NCBI RefSeq assembly: GCF_030272615.1 | Contig: NC_081413.1 | Span: 447,864,538-447,928,537 of the forward strand | DNA length: 64,000 nucleotides | Reading direction: 5' to 3' | Source of the DNA: Cryptomeria japonica | Lineage: Eukaryota > Streptophyta > Pinopsida > Cupressales > Cupressaceae | Made by a program: the position numbers and the translations under genes | The notes under the pieces: generated by a model | Told to the model about the DNA's origin: nothing | The model's database searches: none | The model's input: only the letters and a program-made list of their open reading frames with translations | Part shown: positions 1 through 11,465 of the stretch, one piece after another | How the letters are laid out: each line of letters opens with the position of its first letter | Numbering within the stretch: the first letter of the stretch is position 1

Positions 1-534
1 GAAACTGTCAAATGGTATTACAAAACCATGGGCTAAAACCACCCAATAAGGTGTAGCCGACCTTATCTCCCTTCTATGACATGTTAAAGCACACGTCAAC
101 ACGTGTCGCTCCCTTTTACAGCTCATTTATGTATCTGATACAAATTATTTTTCCTATTTCAGGAGTACAAACTTCCGGAGGCCATAACTTGAGAACCGGG
201 TGTCCGATTGACGAACCGTTTGAAGCACCGGAAAGCTCGCGAAGTCCTCTATCACCTCGTAACCGGCTTCGCCGGTTACAACCACTTTTCAGGGAATTTC
301 GGAGCCTCTAAAGTCCCCAAAATTAAGTTTAAATATTTTATTGCACCCCTCCAAGACAAAAACATTAATATCTTCAAAACTAGATGTGACCTTGCGACGC
401 AACTTTACCAGAATGCTTATCTAGCCAACCAGAAGCTTCGGGGAGAGTTTCGCACCATTTCGTGCTCAAATGAAAACTTACTATAAATAGTAACCTCGCA
501 TAAATGCAAGGTTGAGACACCATTTTTCCCAACA
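1..534 (-). repeat. 3' LTR of copia A (partial)
   Basis: Base 1 aligns with 5112 and base 534 with 5645, constant offset and no indels. Read on the minus strand the LTR begins TGTTGGGAAA at 534, directly after the PPT. The outer part lies outside the window. A TATA-like stretch sits at 481-490. Confidence 0.95.
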
Positions 535-546
535 AATCTCCCACTT
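535..546 (-). promoter_or_regulatory. Polypurine tract of copia A
   Basis: Minus strand reads AAGTGGGAGATT immediately before the LTR start TGTTGGG. This is the expected place of the primer for plus-strand DNA synthesis. Confidence 0.75.
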
Positions 547-590
547 GTCGAACACCTTGCAAGAGCGGAAGGGAATGTCAACACAATGAA

Positions 591-2177
591 TCAATTGCTA
601 GGGGCCATAAGGCCCATAGACTCTGAACACCATCTGAACTTCTCTGTGCTCACAGCCTTAGTTAAAGCATCTGCAACATTCATCAAAGTTTCCACCTTAA
701 CTAGCTTCACCCTACCATCTTCGACCATATCTCTAACAAAATGATACTGAACATCAATATGTTTGGTCCGGGCATGAAATGTCGGGTTCTTAGCTAGGCT
801 AACTGCACTCTGACTATCACAGTAAACTGTCACTGTACCTTGTTTTATTCCAATATCCGAACACAGTCTCTTAAGCCAAATGGCCTCTTTACAAGCATGA
901 GTAGCTGCCATATACTCTGCTTCAGTAGTGGATAAAGCAACCACAGCCTGTCGCTTACTCATCCAACTAATTGCACCACCAAACAAAGTAAACACATAAG
1001 CACTGGTGGATCTTCTGCTATCAATATCACCTGCCCAATCTGAATCCACATAACCATGGATATCAAGGGAAGTCATGTCTCCAACTGAATTACCATGATA
1101 ACACAAAGAATACTCTGAAGTACCCTTCAAATATCTGAAGACTCTTTTGACTGCATCCCAATGAACTCTACCAGGATTAGACATATATCTAGAAAGTACT
1201 CCCACTGCTTGGGCAATATCTGGTCTAGTACAGACCATAGCATACATCAAGCTTCCAACTGCACTCTGGTAAGGCACTCTACTCATGTCTTCCATCTCCA
1301 ATGGGGATCTAGGACAATCTGAAATAGATAGTTTTGTTCCAACTGTAAAAGGAACACTCAATGGTCTACAATTCTGCATGTTGAACCTCTGTAACACTGA
1401 ATTCACATACTTACTCTGGCCTAGCCATAGCTTTCTGTTCACCCTATCTCTTCTAATTTCCATCCCAAGAATGTGCTTTGCTACACCAAGATCTTTCATT
1501 TCAAATTTAGCAACGAGCTGAGACTTCAGTTCTGAAATCATACCTTTCCCTTTACCAATGAATAACATATCATCAACATACAATGCAATGAATAAGAAAT
1601 GATCACCATCAGATTTATAATAAACACAGTGATCTGATTTAGAATGTTCAAATCCCAAACTCAACACATATGTATCAAATTTCTGGTACCACATCCTAGG
1701 ACTTTGTTTGAGGCCATACAAAGATTTCTTCAATTTACAGATCAAATTACTTTTGCCTTTCACCACATAGTGCTCAGGCTGTGTCATATAAATATCTTCC
1801 TCCAAATCACCATGAAGGAAAGCAGTTTTCACATCCATTTGCTCAACCTCTAAATCATAAGTAGTAGCAATAGAAAGCAAAAATCTAATGGATGTCATTT
1901 TTGCAACAGGAGAAAATATCTCACCGTAATCAACACCCTCAACCTGAGAGTATCCTTTTGCAACCAACCTTGCTTTATACTTCTCAATGCTTCCATCTGA
2001 ACCAATCTTTTTCTTGAACACCCATTTACAACCAACAGGTTTTCGTCCTTTAGGCAATGGTACAAGATCCCATGTATCATTCTTTTTCAAAGCTGCCATT
2101 TCTTCCTCCATAGCAATCTTCCAGGATTCTGCATCATTCATACCTAATGCCTCTTCTACAGATTTCGGTTCATCCAC
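591..2177 (-). CDS. Copia A reverse transcriptase and RNase H
   Basis: C-terminal half of the copia polyprotein, 528 residues shown from an internal Met. The RT (RVT_2 type) starts near the sequence WKIAMEEEMAAL, followed by KWVFKKK, YGLKQSPRMWYQ and the catalytic YVDDML. RNase H follows with DIHGYVDSDWAGD, STTEAEYMAATHACKEAIWLK and YCDSQSAVSLAKNP. This would copy the element RNA into DNA inside the virus-like particle. The frame is open from the TGA at 2256-2258 to the natural stop, so the domain itself looks whole. It is out of frame with the upstream gag-integrase ORF because of a shift near 2388-2395, so the copy can make the enzyme only if that break is bypassed. Identity of the domains is certain from the motifs. 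Confidence 0.93.
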   Translation of the reverse strand: MDEPKSVEEALGMNDAESWKIAMEEEMAALKKNDTWDLVPLPKGRKPVGCKWVFKKKIGSDGSIEKYKARLVAKGYSQVEGVDYGEIFSPVAKMTSIRFLLSIATTYDLEVEQMDVKTAFLHGDLEEDIYMTQPEHYVVKGKSNLICKLKKSLYGLKQSPRMWYQKFDTYVLSLGFEHSKSDHCVYYKSDGDHFLFIALYVDDMLFIGKGKGMISELKSQLVAKFEMKDLGVAKHILGMEIRRDRVNRKLWLGQSKYVNSVLQRFNMQNCRPLSVPFTVGTKLSISDCPRSPLEMEDMSRVPYQSAVGSLMYAMVCTRPDIAQAVGVLSRYMSNPGRVHWDAVKRVFRYLKGTSEYSLCYHGNSVGDMTSLDIHGYVDSDWAGDIDSRRSTSAYVFTLFGGAISWMSKRQAVVALSTTEAEYMAATHACKEAIWLKRLCSDIGIKQGTVTVYCDSQSAVSLAKNPTFHARTKHIDVQYHFVRDMVEDGRVKLVKVETLMNVADALTKAVSTEKFRWCSESMGLMAPSN

Positions 2178-2380
2178 ACTAGTATTCAGAGCAAAAATAC
2201 ATCTCCAATCATCAAGTGAATACCTTTCAGGTGGTTGTCTATGTCTTGTAGACCTTCAAACAAGCTGAGTTGGAGGTTCTTCCTCCTCTTCTGAAGATTC
2301 AGAGCTAGACGAGCTCTCCTCAAATTCTTGCCTATCTAGGGGTCTCGATTCAACTCTTTTAGGTGTAGAAGGAAGTTGAA
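2178..2380 (-). pseudogene. Broken IN-RT linker of copia A
   Basis: Between the two large ORFs the frame changes at a run of eight T (2388-2395; A8 on the coding strand) and meets a TGA at 2256-2258. The text between is an acidic linker typical of the region after the integrase C-terminus. The TGA stands where an arginine CGA would fit, and a one-base slip in the A8 run explains the frame change. I see no other break in this element. Confidence 0.8.
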
Positions 2381-4636
2381 TCACATCTTTTTTTTAGTCT
2401 GTTCTGGCTGCAATGTAACAAAAGGAGACTTAATTTCTCTAAAAATAACACTTCTACTGTGAATTACCTTTTGTGCAACAGGGTCCCAAAGCTTGTATCC
2501 TTTCACACCATAACTATACCCGATGAAGATACATTTCACAGCCTTGTTCTCCAACTTTGTTCGCTTCTCCTTTGGCACATGTTCATATGCCTCGCAACCA
2601 AAAACTCTAAGATGTCTCAATGAAGGCTTGTGACCTGACCATGCTTCCATAGGTGTTTTATCAACAAGAGCTGATGTAGGAGACCTGTTAATTAGGTAGC
2701 AAGCAGTGGCAACAGCTTCAGCCCAAAACTTTTGTTCAAGACCAGCACCACTCAACATACTCCTAGCCTTCTCCATCAGTGTCCTGTTCATTCTTTCTGC
2801 AACTCCATTCTGTTGTGGAGAATACGGAGTTGTCTTCTGTCTGTTAATTCCACAGTCTTTACAAAATCTATCAAAATCATTAGAGAAAAACTCACCACCA
2901 TTATCAATTCTCAAACATTTTATTTTCTTTCCAGTCTGCAACTCAACCATTGCTTTAAATTCTTTAAAATGACTAAAAACTTCAGATTTACTCTTTAGAA
3001 AATAAACCCATGTCCTTCTACTAAAATCATCAATAAATGAAACACAATATGTGGATTTTCCAATCGAAGAGACATCTACTGGACCAAACACATCAGAATG
3101 GATAAGATCCAAAACACCACAAGTTTTATGAGAACTCGAGTAAAACTGAACACGGTTTTGTTTTCCATAAATGCAATGCTCATAGAAATCAAAGTCAAGG
3201 TTACAGTCATTCAAACCTTCAACAAGGTTTTTATTTTTCAAGGTCCTTAGACCCTTTTCTCCAATGTGGCCAAGTCTCTGGTGCCATAACATAGTCTTCT
3301 TTGTAGGTAACTTTGCTTGAGACGAAAGAGCACCCTTAGGTACCCAAAAACCATTTCCATCTGCTGAAGGTGAAACCTTCAAATCTTTCAGTGAAGTATC
3401 CGCAGATTTACTTTTTACAGAAGTGCTATTACATTCAACAGTGTATGCTTCAAGCTTATACAAAGTGCCAAACCTGACACCTCTAGCAACTACCATAGCA
3501 CCCTTAATCATCTTACATCCTGCTTCAGAAAAGACTACCTGCACACCTGCATCTATCAGTTTGCTCATAGATAATAGGTTTTGTTTTAATCCAGGGATAT
3601 GCAGCACACCATTAATCCTTTTTATTCTACCATCAGAAAACCTGATTCTAACTTTACCTCGACCAACAATGTCTAGATGTGAATCATCACCCAAGTACAC
3701 CTTACCTCCATTAAATCCTTCATATTCAGAAAACCAACCTCTATTGAAAGTCATATGAAAAGATGCACCTGAGTCAATTAGCCAGGCATCATTACCTGCA
3801 TGAGTCACCAAAGCCGCAATAAATGCATCGCCATCTTCCTTGTCGAACTTAGAATCAGAATCGAACTTTTTCTTTTTCTTCTTCTTCTTTTCTTCTTTGC
3901 AGTCCTTACGGATGTGACCCAGTTTACCGCAGTTCCAGCAAATGACTTTGGACTTTCCAGGAGATTTCGATCTCCCTTTGGATTTGGACTTGTCACGCTT
4001 CTCATTCTTCTTGCCTTTCTCCTTAGGTCTTCCACGAATGGTTAGGGCTTCCTTTGAACTGATGGATACCTTCCTTCGCATCTCTTCACCGAGTAAGGCA
4101 CCCACCACATCTTCAGATTTCAAAACAACAGAAGTACTACCGATAGCCATAACAAAAGAATCCCATGAATCAGGCAAAGAGCAAAGCAAGATCTGACATT
4201 TCTCCTCCTCGTCCATCTTAACACCGATGGATACTAATTGAGCCACCAACATATTGAATGCTTCTAGGTGGTCTGCAATTCGTCCACCCTCTTCCATCTT
4301 CAAGGAATACAATTTCTTTCTTAAGAAAATTTGATTTAATAAAGATTTCACTTGATACATCTCACCAAGCTTAGTCCATAGCTTCTTTGCAGAGTTCTCT
4401 TCATGGACATTGATTAAAACAGAGTCTGCCAGGCACAATCTGATTAGACCCTTGGCTTTTCGGTCCATAACATCATACTGAGCTACTGCAGTAGGATCTG
4501 AGGGCCTTTGGACATTCGCATCAACAGCATCCCAAAGATCTCGATCTATTAGCAGATCTTCCATCTTCAGCTTCCACATCTCAAAATTACTTCCATTAAA
4601 TTTTTCCACCTCTATTCTCCCTGACAAACTCGCCAT
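2381..4636 (-). CDS. Copia A Gag, protease and integrase
   Basis: 751 residues. The N-terminal Gag (starts MASLSGRIEVEKFNGSNFEM) has the copia-type capsid fold region, a lysine-rich stretch and one CCHC knuckle, CWNCGKLGHIRKDC. The protease active site is WLIDSGASFHM. The integrase zinc region has the two His (LWHQRLGH), but the first Cys of the usual C-x2-C pair is Tyr (FYEHC). The catalytic core shows the three acidic residues in HSDVFGP, RIDNGGEF and NGVAERMNRT. The start is chosen because this Met opens the Gag domain 110 bp after the PBS. The ORF ends at TGA after a run of lysines at the A8 tract, before the RT. The Tyr for Cys change probably weakens integrase zinc binding. Confidence 0.94.
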   Translation of the reverse strand: MASLSGRIEVEKFNGSNFEMWKLKMEDLLIDRDLWDAVDANVQRPSDPTAVAQYDVMDRKAKGLIRLCLADSVLINVHEENSAKKLWTKLGEMYQVKSLLNQIFLRKKLYSLKMEEGGRIADHLEAFNMLVAQLVSIGVKMDEEEKCQILLCSLPDSWDSFVMAIGSTSVVLKSEDVVGALLGEEMRRKVSISSKEALTIRGRPKEKGKKNEKRDKSKSKGRSKSPGKSKVICWNCGKLGHIRKDCKEEKKKKKKKKFDSDSKFDKEDGDAFIAALVTHAGNDAWLIDSGASFHMTFNRGWFSEYEGFNGGKVYLGDDSHLDIVGRGKVRIRFSDGRIKRINGVLHIPGLKQNLLSMSKLIDAGVQVVFSEAGCKMIKGAMVVARGVRFGTLYKLEAYTVECNSTSVKSKSADTSLKDLKVSPSADGNGFWVPKGALSSQAKLPTKKTMLWHQRLGHIGEKGLRTLKNKNLVEGLNDCNLDFDFYEHCIYGKQNRVQFYSSSHKTCGVLDLIHSDVFGPVDVSSIGKSTYCVSFIDDFSRRTWVYFLKSKSEVFSHFKEFKAMVELQTGKKIKCLRIDNGGEFFSNDFDRFCKDCGINRQKTTPYSPQQNGVAERMNRTLMEKARSMLSGAGLEQKFWAEAVATACYLINRSPTSALVDKTPMEAWSGHKPSLRHLRVFGCEAYEHVPKEKRTKLENKAVKCIFIGYSYGVKGYKLWDPVAQKVIHSRSVIFREIKSPFVTLQPEQTKKKM

Positions 4637-4745
4637 CTAAATATTCCTACAACAAGATCAAAAAGTGTCTTCTGCACAAGCTCCCACTCAAATCTGGATT
4701 AGTTCAGAAAACCCAACTGCCCACAATTGAAACCAAAGGTGATCA

Positions 4746-4758
4746 GGCTCTGATACCA
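4746..4758 (-). promoter_or_regulatory. Primer binding site of copia A (initiator Met tRNA)
   Basis: Minus strand reads TGGTATCAGAGCC, the standard complement of the 3' end of plant initiator methionine tRNA, two bases inside the 5' LTR edge. Confidence 0.93.
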
Positions 4759-4760
4759 CT

Positions 4761-5645
4761 TGTAAGGAAGTTAAGTAGCGGAAACAACTTCCTACACTAA
4801 CCTTGAGAGGAGGGTAATGCAAAACTTTTTCAAATCGTTACAACAGTTACAGAAAATAGAAATAGATATAATAGCATTCATACCACAACACAATGATTTA
4901 CGTGGGGAAAACCCTTTCGGGAGAAAAACCCGACCCTCCAAAAGCAGCTCAATATTTTATTCAGCAATCAAAAATAGATTACAACATACTTGCAGAGCAA
5001 GCTCTTCACAGGAGTACCACTAATCAGACATTCAGAGGCAACTTAATAGCCATAAGACTCTTACACACAACCTCTATCTCACACACCTCATAAATAGGAG
5101 ATACAATACAAGAAACCGTCAAACGGTATTACAAAACCATGGGCTAAAACCACCCAATAAGGTGTAGCCAACCTTATCTCCCTTCTATGACATGTTAAAG
5201 CACACATCAACACGTTTCGCTCCCTTTTACAGCTCATTTATGTATCCGATACAAATTATTTTTCCTATTTCAGGAGTACAAACTTCCAGAGGCCATAACT
5301 TGAGAACCGGGTGTCCGATTGACAAACCGTTTGAAGCGCTGGAAAGCTCGCGAAGTGCTCTATCACCTCGTAACCCGCTTCGCCGGTTACAGACACTTTT
5401 TAGGGCATTTCGGAGCCTCTAAAGTCCCCAAAATAAAGTTTAAATATTTTATTGCACCCCTCTAAGATGAAAACATTAATATCTTCAAAACTAGTTGTGA
5501 CCTTGCGACGCAACTTTACCGGAATGCTTATCTAGCCAACCAGAAGCTTCAGGGAGAGTTTCGCACCATTTCGTGCTCAAATGAAAACTTACTATAAATA
5601 GTAACCTCGCATAAATGCAAGGTTGAGACACCATTTTTCCCAGCA
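4761..5645 (-). repeat. 5' LTR of copia A (complete, 885 bp)
   Basis: Minus strand runs from TGTTGGG- or TGCTGGG-type start (5645) to CTTCCTTACA (4761), so TG...CA ends. It pairs with 1-534. It contains a sequence related to the LTR-end module of other copia families here (gtggggaaaaccctttcggg near 4901). Confidence 0.95.
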
Positions 5646-6406
5646 TTGAAAACTCAAAACCAGTTGGAACCCCTATGATAACCGATTGCAAACTATCAAA
5701 GAAAGATCAATCTCCTATAGTGAACTGAACTAGGTACAAATCAATGATTGGTGGACTACTGTACTTAAATTAGACAAGACCAGATATAATGAATGCTATC
5801 TACATTGCTTCTAGATTTCAGTCTGATCCAAGAAGAAATCATGAAATTGATGTTAAAAGGATATTCAAATGTTTTAAAGGAACAATAGATAATGGGTTAT
5901 GGTATCCAAAGGATGATGATTTCAGATTATGTGCCTATACAGACTTAGATTGGGTAGGAGATGTTGATGACCAGAAGAAAACTATAGGTGGTTTATTCCT
6001 TAATGGGAAGAAATTCATCTCATGGCTTAGCAAAAAACAATCATGCACTTTGTTATCTAATGTTGAAGCTGAATATGTAGATGTTGCAACAAATTCTACT
6101 TAGATCTTATGGATGAAGCAAATATTGAAGGATATAAGGGTAATTTATGATGAGCCTATTCTTATTCACTATGATAATACAAGTTCTATTGATATGTCAA
6201 AGAATCTAGTATCTCATTCCAAATGAAAACACATATCTATAAGATATAATTTCTTGAAAGAAAAGGTTGAAGCAAAGGAAGTCAGATTGGTATATGTGCC
6301 CACTCGAGAATAAATTGTAGATATTCTAAAAAAACCACTACCTAAAGATACTTTTGAATATCTCATAAATCAATTTGGGGTCACCACCCCTCTAGAAGAG
6401 ACTTAG
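5646..6406 (+). pseudogene. Copia B RT C-terminus and RNase H (decayed)
   Basis: Reads from ENSKPVGTPMITD-like RT text through RPDIMNAI to RNase H motifs YTDLDWVGDVDDQKK, SWLSKKQSC, EAEYVDVA, then HYDNTSSIDMSKNL and a C-terminus ending LEET at 6404-6406. In-frame stops include TAG at 6101-6103 (a glutamine codon in relatives), a TGA in the SHSK/KHIS stretch and a TAA in the PTRE/IVDI stretch. The longest open piece is 5789-6103. The 5' end is broken by insertion of A. Confidence 0.9.
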
Positions 6407-6760
6407 AGATGCAAAGATGCATCAATCCGGTGAGCTTATCAGAAATATCTTCTAATCTGGGTTGATGAGATGGTACTGCTACTCAGGGGGAGTAGTTAGC
6501 TAATTGGTTCAATACCTTGGCATCAACCCTTCAGTATTGATTTCAAAGGGGGAGAGATGTCCATGTGAAAAATAGAAAAACTTATTCTAGTATGGGGGAG
6601 AGATATTTCAAAAAGTGACAACCAGATATATCAGATTAGTCAGAGATCAGTCAGTTATTTTGCTATTATCTTAGAGAGAGTTTCTTGGAGATTGTTGGCA
6701 TTACTTGGCACTTGGATTTTTTTCACATTCAATGTTTCCATGAATTCCAAAGGGGGATAT
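6407..6760 (+). other. 3' untranslated region and PPT of copia B
   Basis: No ORF. It holds three purine runs of the kind used as PPT: near 6548 (caaagggggagag), near 6594 (tgggggagag) and the last at 6748-6760 (ccaaagggggata), directly before the LTR. Confidence 0.75.
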
Positions 6761-7978
6761 TGTTGCCAATATATAGGAATTGATTATGTGTTCTCATTGA
6801 TATCAACACTACTCTGGTTGGTTGCTAACCTACTTTGGTTGGACATGGTTTTGGCAGAGGTTATTAGAGATTCTTCTTTGGTATGTTCAGATTGTTGGAT
6901 TTGATTTTGGAAGGATATTCATGATAATTATATGTATTCCATATTCATTTGGTTCATAATTTGGTGCTCCGGAAGCTATTGATTATGTTCTAGACTATCG
7001 GTTGATGTTCTTAGTCTTGGTTGGTGACATTTGATGAAATGGTTAAGTGTTTTTGATGTGGCTTCTAGAAATGGTTCTAAATGTGCTAAAGGTGTTGTTG
7101 ATCATGTACCAATTGTTTGGTGGATTTTCATTGTCTAGCATGAAGATTTGGTGATCCTATTTGGGTTTAGTAGGATATTTTGTGTTATTGACACTAAGTG
7201 TTTTTCCCAGTTGGTGTAACGTGTTGCGGTTGATCCAGAATTCTCTTCGAAAGTTTTTGATGAATTGAGGATGTTATTAGGGTCCTTGGCCTACATGGGT
7301 TGTGATCCAATTATTATTCTATGCATTGTAATGATAAATTTATATTATGGTGGTCGACCTACTTGTTTAGGTCTATGTAATGTATAAATATGATTGCAAG
7401 ATCTCATTGTAGGTCATGAATGAATGAATGAATGAATGAATGATGGATGGGTGGATGGATTTGATGCATAGATGAGCAATTAACGAGTATACTTAGATGC
7501 AAAATAAGGTCTGCAAGGTTGATAGAGGTTGTTCATCAAGTTGTATGAGGATTTAGTCCTCCAGTTGTGTTACAGAGAATGTTCTTAACTAGAACTATAA
7601 CAAAGAATTAGGAGATGATATTTCCACAATTCATTTCCTCTCGATTGTAGTCCTATGATTATGTAGGTCTGTGAGACTTCCCTTTTGTGTTGAGGACTGT
7701 CGTCTATGAGGTTGGCCTAATTGCAAGTGCAATCCCCATTGTAATATTTTCACATACTGCTACAAAAGTATTATCTGATTGTGGGTATGGTTTACCACCA
7801 TGGTTTTCCACATCAAAATACTAGTATTGTGTGTTGAGTACTCTCATGCTTTATCTTTCATAGTGTTGTTCTCATTTTTCTTTGGTAGAAGGTTTATAGT
7901 CTGCAATAATTCTTTAACTACATGGAAAACTGATTCACCCCCACCCCCCTCTCAGTTTTTCTCTGGTTCATTCTAAAA
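6761..7978 (+). repeat. 3' LTR of copia B
   Basis: Starts TGTTGCCAAT right after the PPT. Near the end it has the module seen in other families here: GTGGGTATGG, ACCATGGTTTTCCAC and GATTCACCCCCACCCCCCTC, then ends near ttctaaaa, where CA would be expected. The last bases are therefore approximate. Confidence 0.8.
7417..7443 (+). repeat. GAAT microsatellite inside the LTR of B
   Basis: About six perfect copies of a 4-bp unit followed by imperfect GGAT units to about 7462. The other LTRs in the window do not have it, so it arose in this copy. Confidence 0.9.
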
Positions 7979-9099
7979 TAACTATGATTTTGTCGTGCTC
8001 TTACTATTAGATATTTAAAAAAAATTGGTAGTAAATGTTGTATCAAAAGAGATGAAGATCTTGGAAAGTTTGATGCTAGATGTGATGAAGGAATATTTCT
8101 TGGTTATTCAACTAAAAGTAAGGCCTATCGGTGTTATAATAAAAGATTGAGAAATATGGTTGAAAGTGCTAATGTGAAGGTTAATGAAGGTAATATAAGA
8201 CATATTAGATCTTGCAAATATGATTCTGATGATCAAGATGCTAGTTCAAATAGAGGAAAGGTAGTACAGACCCAAAATCAAGTTCCAACTGCTCCTGAAA
8301 AGTCTGAGAATGAAGTTATAGATGTTAGTATAGAAGAAAGAGTTGAAGAACCTAAAATTAAAGAAAATCCTAAAACTCCCAAGCATGTGAGGTTGAATCA
8401 TTTATAAAATCAAATTATTGGTGACAAGAATAAAGGTGTGATGACTGGAAGAAGACTTGTTGAAGAAATTTGTTTGATTTCTAAGATTGAGCCTAATAAT
8501 GTTGATGAAGCATGCAAAGATGAAAACTAGATTAAAGAAACCGAAGAAGAATTGAATCAAATTGAGAAAAATAATACATGGATTCTTGTTCCTATACTTA
8601 AGGATAACAATGTAATTGGAACTAAATGGGTATTCTAGAATAAGTTGAAAGAATAGGGGAAAGTTGTCAAAAATTAAGCTAGACTTGTTTGTAAAGGTTA
8701 TTCATAGATGGAAGGAATTGATTATAAGAAGACTTTTTCTCCAGTGGCTAGAATTGAAAATGTTAGATTATTTCTTGCCCATGCTACTCACGAAGATTTC
8801 AAGGTTTATAGATAAATGTCAAATCAACTTTTCTTAATAGATAATTGGAAGAAGAAGTATACATTGAGTAACCAGATGAATTTGAGCTGACAGATGAAAA
8901 GTATCTAGTTTGGTGATTGAAGAAAGCATTTTATGGATTGAAGCAAGCCTCTAGAGCTTGGTATGCTAGATAGGATAAGTATTTGATGAAGCTTGGATTC
9001 AATAAAGGTATTGCTGATAGTAATCTTTACTTCAAGATTGATCAAAATAATATGTTAATTATTGAGGTTTTTGTTGATGACATTATCTTTAGAGGAAAT
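7979..9099 (+). pseudogene. Copia C integrase C-terminus and RT (first part, decayed)
   Basis: Text matches the copia integrase C-terminal region (KRDEDLGKFDARCDEGIFLG, then SKAYRCYNKRL), an acidic linker (open piece 8147-8407), and RT with [29 protein letters not shown] and FVDDIIF just before the break at 9099. Many stops, mostly TAG, and small shifts. The frame stops at the insertion point of D and resumes at 20658; a few codons between FVDDIIF and the next block are missing, so a small deletion came with or after the insertion. Confidence 0.88.
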
Positions 9100-11465
9100 T
9101 GTAGATGCTTAAATTAATTATTTTAATTATTTTAACCTTACTAAATAATTAATTTATTTAATTAATTTATCCCTTTATGCTTCACGGTATCAATTAAATT
9201 TAATTTAACTAATCCTATCACTATAGTCCAGATAATTGATTTATTTAATAAATTAATTATCCCTTTTTCCTTTTAAGTTCCTCGATTAATTATTTCTTCT
9301 TAATCCCCTTTAGTTAATTAATTTAGATTAATTAACTAAATTATATGATTTCTACAAATCACTCTCCCTAATTCTCCATTAAGCTAATTAATTCTTCTAG
9401 AATTCCCACTTGGAATTATTTTCTAATTTTTAATTTCCCCACTAATTCTCTCTCCTCTTGTCAAATCCTCCTAAAAATCCCATTTGTCTTTTAAATCTCC
9501 AATTATTCTTCTTAATCACCTCCTTAATCACCTTCTTAATCATTTTATAGTGGCTAATCCCCATGATTAGTGACCAAGTTAACCAATAGCCATAAATGGC
9601 TAAGTCCTCATGTCTCCTCCTCACCTTCTAACCTTAAATGCACCTAATTGAGTCATTTCAAGGATTTAAAAATCTCACACTCTCCCATGTCTCTCACCTT
9701 CCAAAGAAATTTTTAATTCCTTTTCTCATTCCCTCTCCACATGCAAGTCATTATTTGGGAATTTTTAATTCCTTTTTATTTCTCCAAGGTACTTGAGGAT
9801 CTCTTCCCCATGCACCTTGTGGAGTGTGGAAACAAGAAATGCCTTAATAGAAAATCTCTTGGTCTCCACACCTTTTCCTCTCATGTCCTCTCAATCCATG
9901 TGCATCCTTGATGCAGAGGCTTATAGGATGCACACAAACTTGGGAAAAATATCCATGCCAATCAGGCATATCTCACAACAATGTCTTAACACTCTTCACT
10001 AGACTCTTCTCAATCTTAAGAACACCAACCACCAACTCATACTCTTTAACCTCTCACATGAACAACCATGATTAGCCATATGACTAAGTTTAGGATTGAA
10101 ACTAAAATTATGACAACTAGTCCCTCTTTTATGACAATCATATGACATCACTTCCAAACCATAGTAAGATAATTAAAATCCCTTCCTTGTACCTACCAAT
10201 GTTATGAGAGGGTTCTAAAAATCTGCTAAGGTTAATACAAAGACTTTTTATTATCATGAATTCGTATCTTAATGGATTAACCAAACTATGACTATCCAAA
10301 CCATTACCATGTCTAATTTTTGGTTATGAACTGTGATGAACAGTCATGAATAACTTTTTCCATATTGCTTCTGAATCCAATCACTCTGGTAGGATTGTAT
10401 ATGGGTTTGATACAAAATTTTTCCCCAATTTTCAGAAAGATCCAACAGTTAAAACAAACAATACGATTGTTTTACCAAAATAGGTTAACCATAGGCAGGG
10501 TTTTGACAATTTTCAAAGAAATAATTCAATCATTCACCATAGAACATGGAAGGACCTCAAATCAACTTTAAATGAAATAAAAACCATCATATTTAAAACT
10601 CCAATAGATTTCATAATAGTATCAATCCATAACAATGAATAAATAGTTTCAGATCAACAAAAATGCCAGAATATATCATTACAAAACAACATTTTATTGA
10701 TCTTCATTCTTCTGAAACACATGAAACAAGCCTGGATTCAACCTCCACACTCACATATATAATATCTAAATCCAAAACCAAGCCCAAAGTGAATCTAACT
10801 GATTCTAACTACCCCTTGTACCTAACTTTGGTTGTTTTACACATGCTTACTCACTTGGTTTACATAACAGCTTTTGATCTCCCTTGTGTTATGAAACCAA
10901 TCAACATTTCTATTACATGGATATGGTCTTTTAAGACCTAATGAACACAAAAAATTAAAAAAAAAACTCCTACTTTACCCTTGAACCCCATTACATGCTC
11001 AATTTGCCCAATTTTGCCCATTTTGACAACTTTTACAACTCATTACAAAATAACTCATTTTATGAGTTTCATGACTTTCAATGGTCTTATTAACCATGAT
11101 TACATATTTAAGTGGTCAATATTTACCTTAAAACATCAAAATATTTATAATATTCATTGTCCTTCAATGTGGCCTTGTTTTCCTTGGGTGTTCTTGCACC
11201 AATCCTCTCCTTCAATCTCCACCCTTGATTCATCTTCAATCTTGACTGTCCCTTCCTCCCTCACTCAATCTATAAATTGGGGTCTCCTCCCCTTCATTCT
11301 ATATCACTCATTCATGAAATCTTATGCTGGTATTTTAGTATTACAACTCATTCCATAACACCATCACTATAGCCATATTTGCATCCATAGCCTCCATTTG
11401 ACCATCCATCCATCCATCACTCCAAATCCTTAGTTACTTGTTGTGCAACTTGGACAACAACCCAC

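Larger units (their letters stand above)
1..5645 (-). mobile_element. Ty1/copia retrotransposon A, nearly complete, cut by left window edge
   Basis: Full set of copia parts in minus-strand order: LTR at 4761-5645, PBS at 4746-4758, gag-protease-integrase, RT-RNase H, PPT at 535-546, second LTR at 1-534. The two LTRs align without gaps over 534 bp with about 24 mismatches (about 95.5% identity), which makes this the youngest element here. The right end abuts a broken copia pol reading frame (element B), so A was inserted into B; the five bases after it are ttgaa, and the matching left duplication should lie just outside the window. The coding region is broken by one frameshift and one stop. 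Confidence 0.95.
5646..7978 (+). mobile_element. 3' part of copia B, interrupted by A, inserted in C
   Basis: Contains RT C-terminus, RNase H, 3' untranslated region, PPT and 3' LTR of a copia element. The left part lies beyond A, outside the window. To the right, the text goes straight from the LTR end into the integrase of another copia (C), so B sits within C. Confidence 0.85.

Noticed and set aside
481-490. Promoter TATA box in the A LTR
   Set aside because: CTATAAATAG reads TATA-like on both strands and lies close to the LTR start; I cannot say it drives transcription, so it is only mentioned.
2706-2998. Plus-strand ORFs within copia A
   Set aside because: Shadows of the integrase core; no own motif.
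10663-11358. ORFs of 92 and 125 codons in LTR D
   Set aside because: Low-complexity composition, no motif, not in a coding part of the element.
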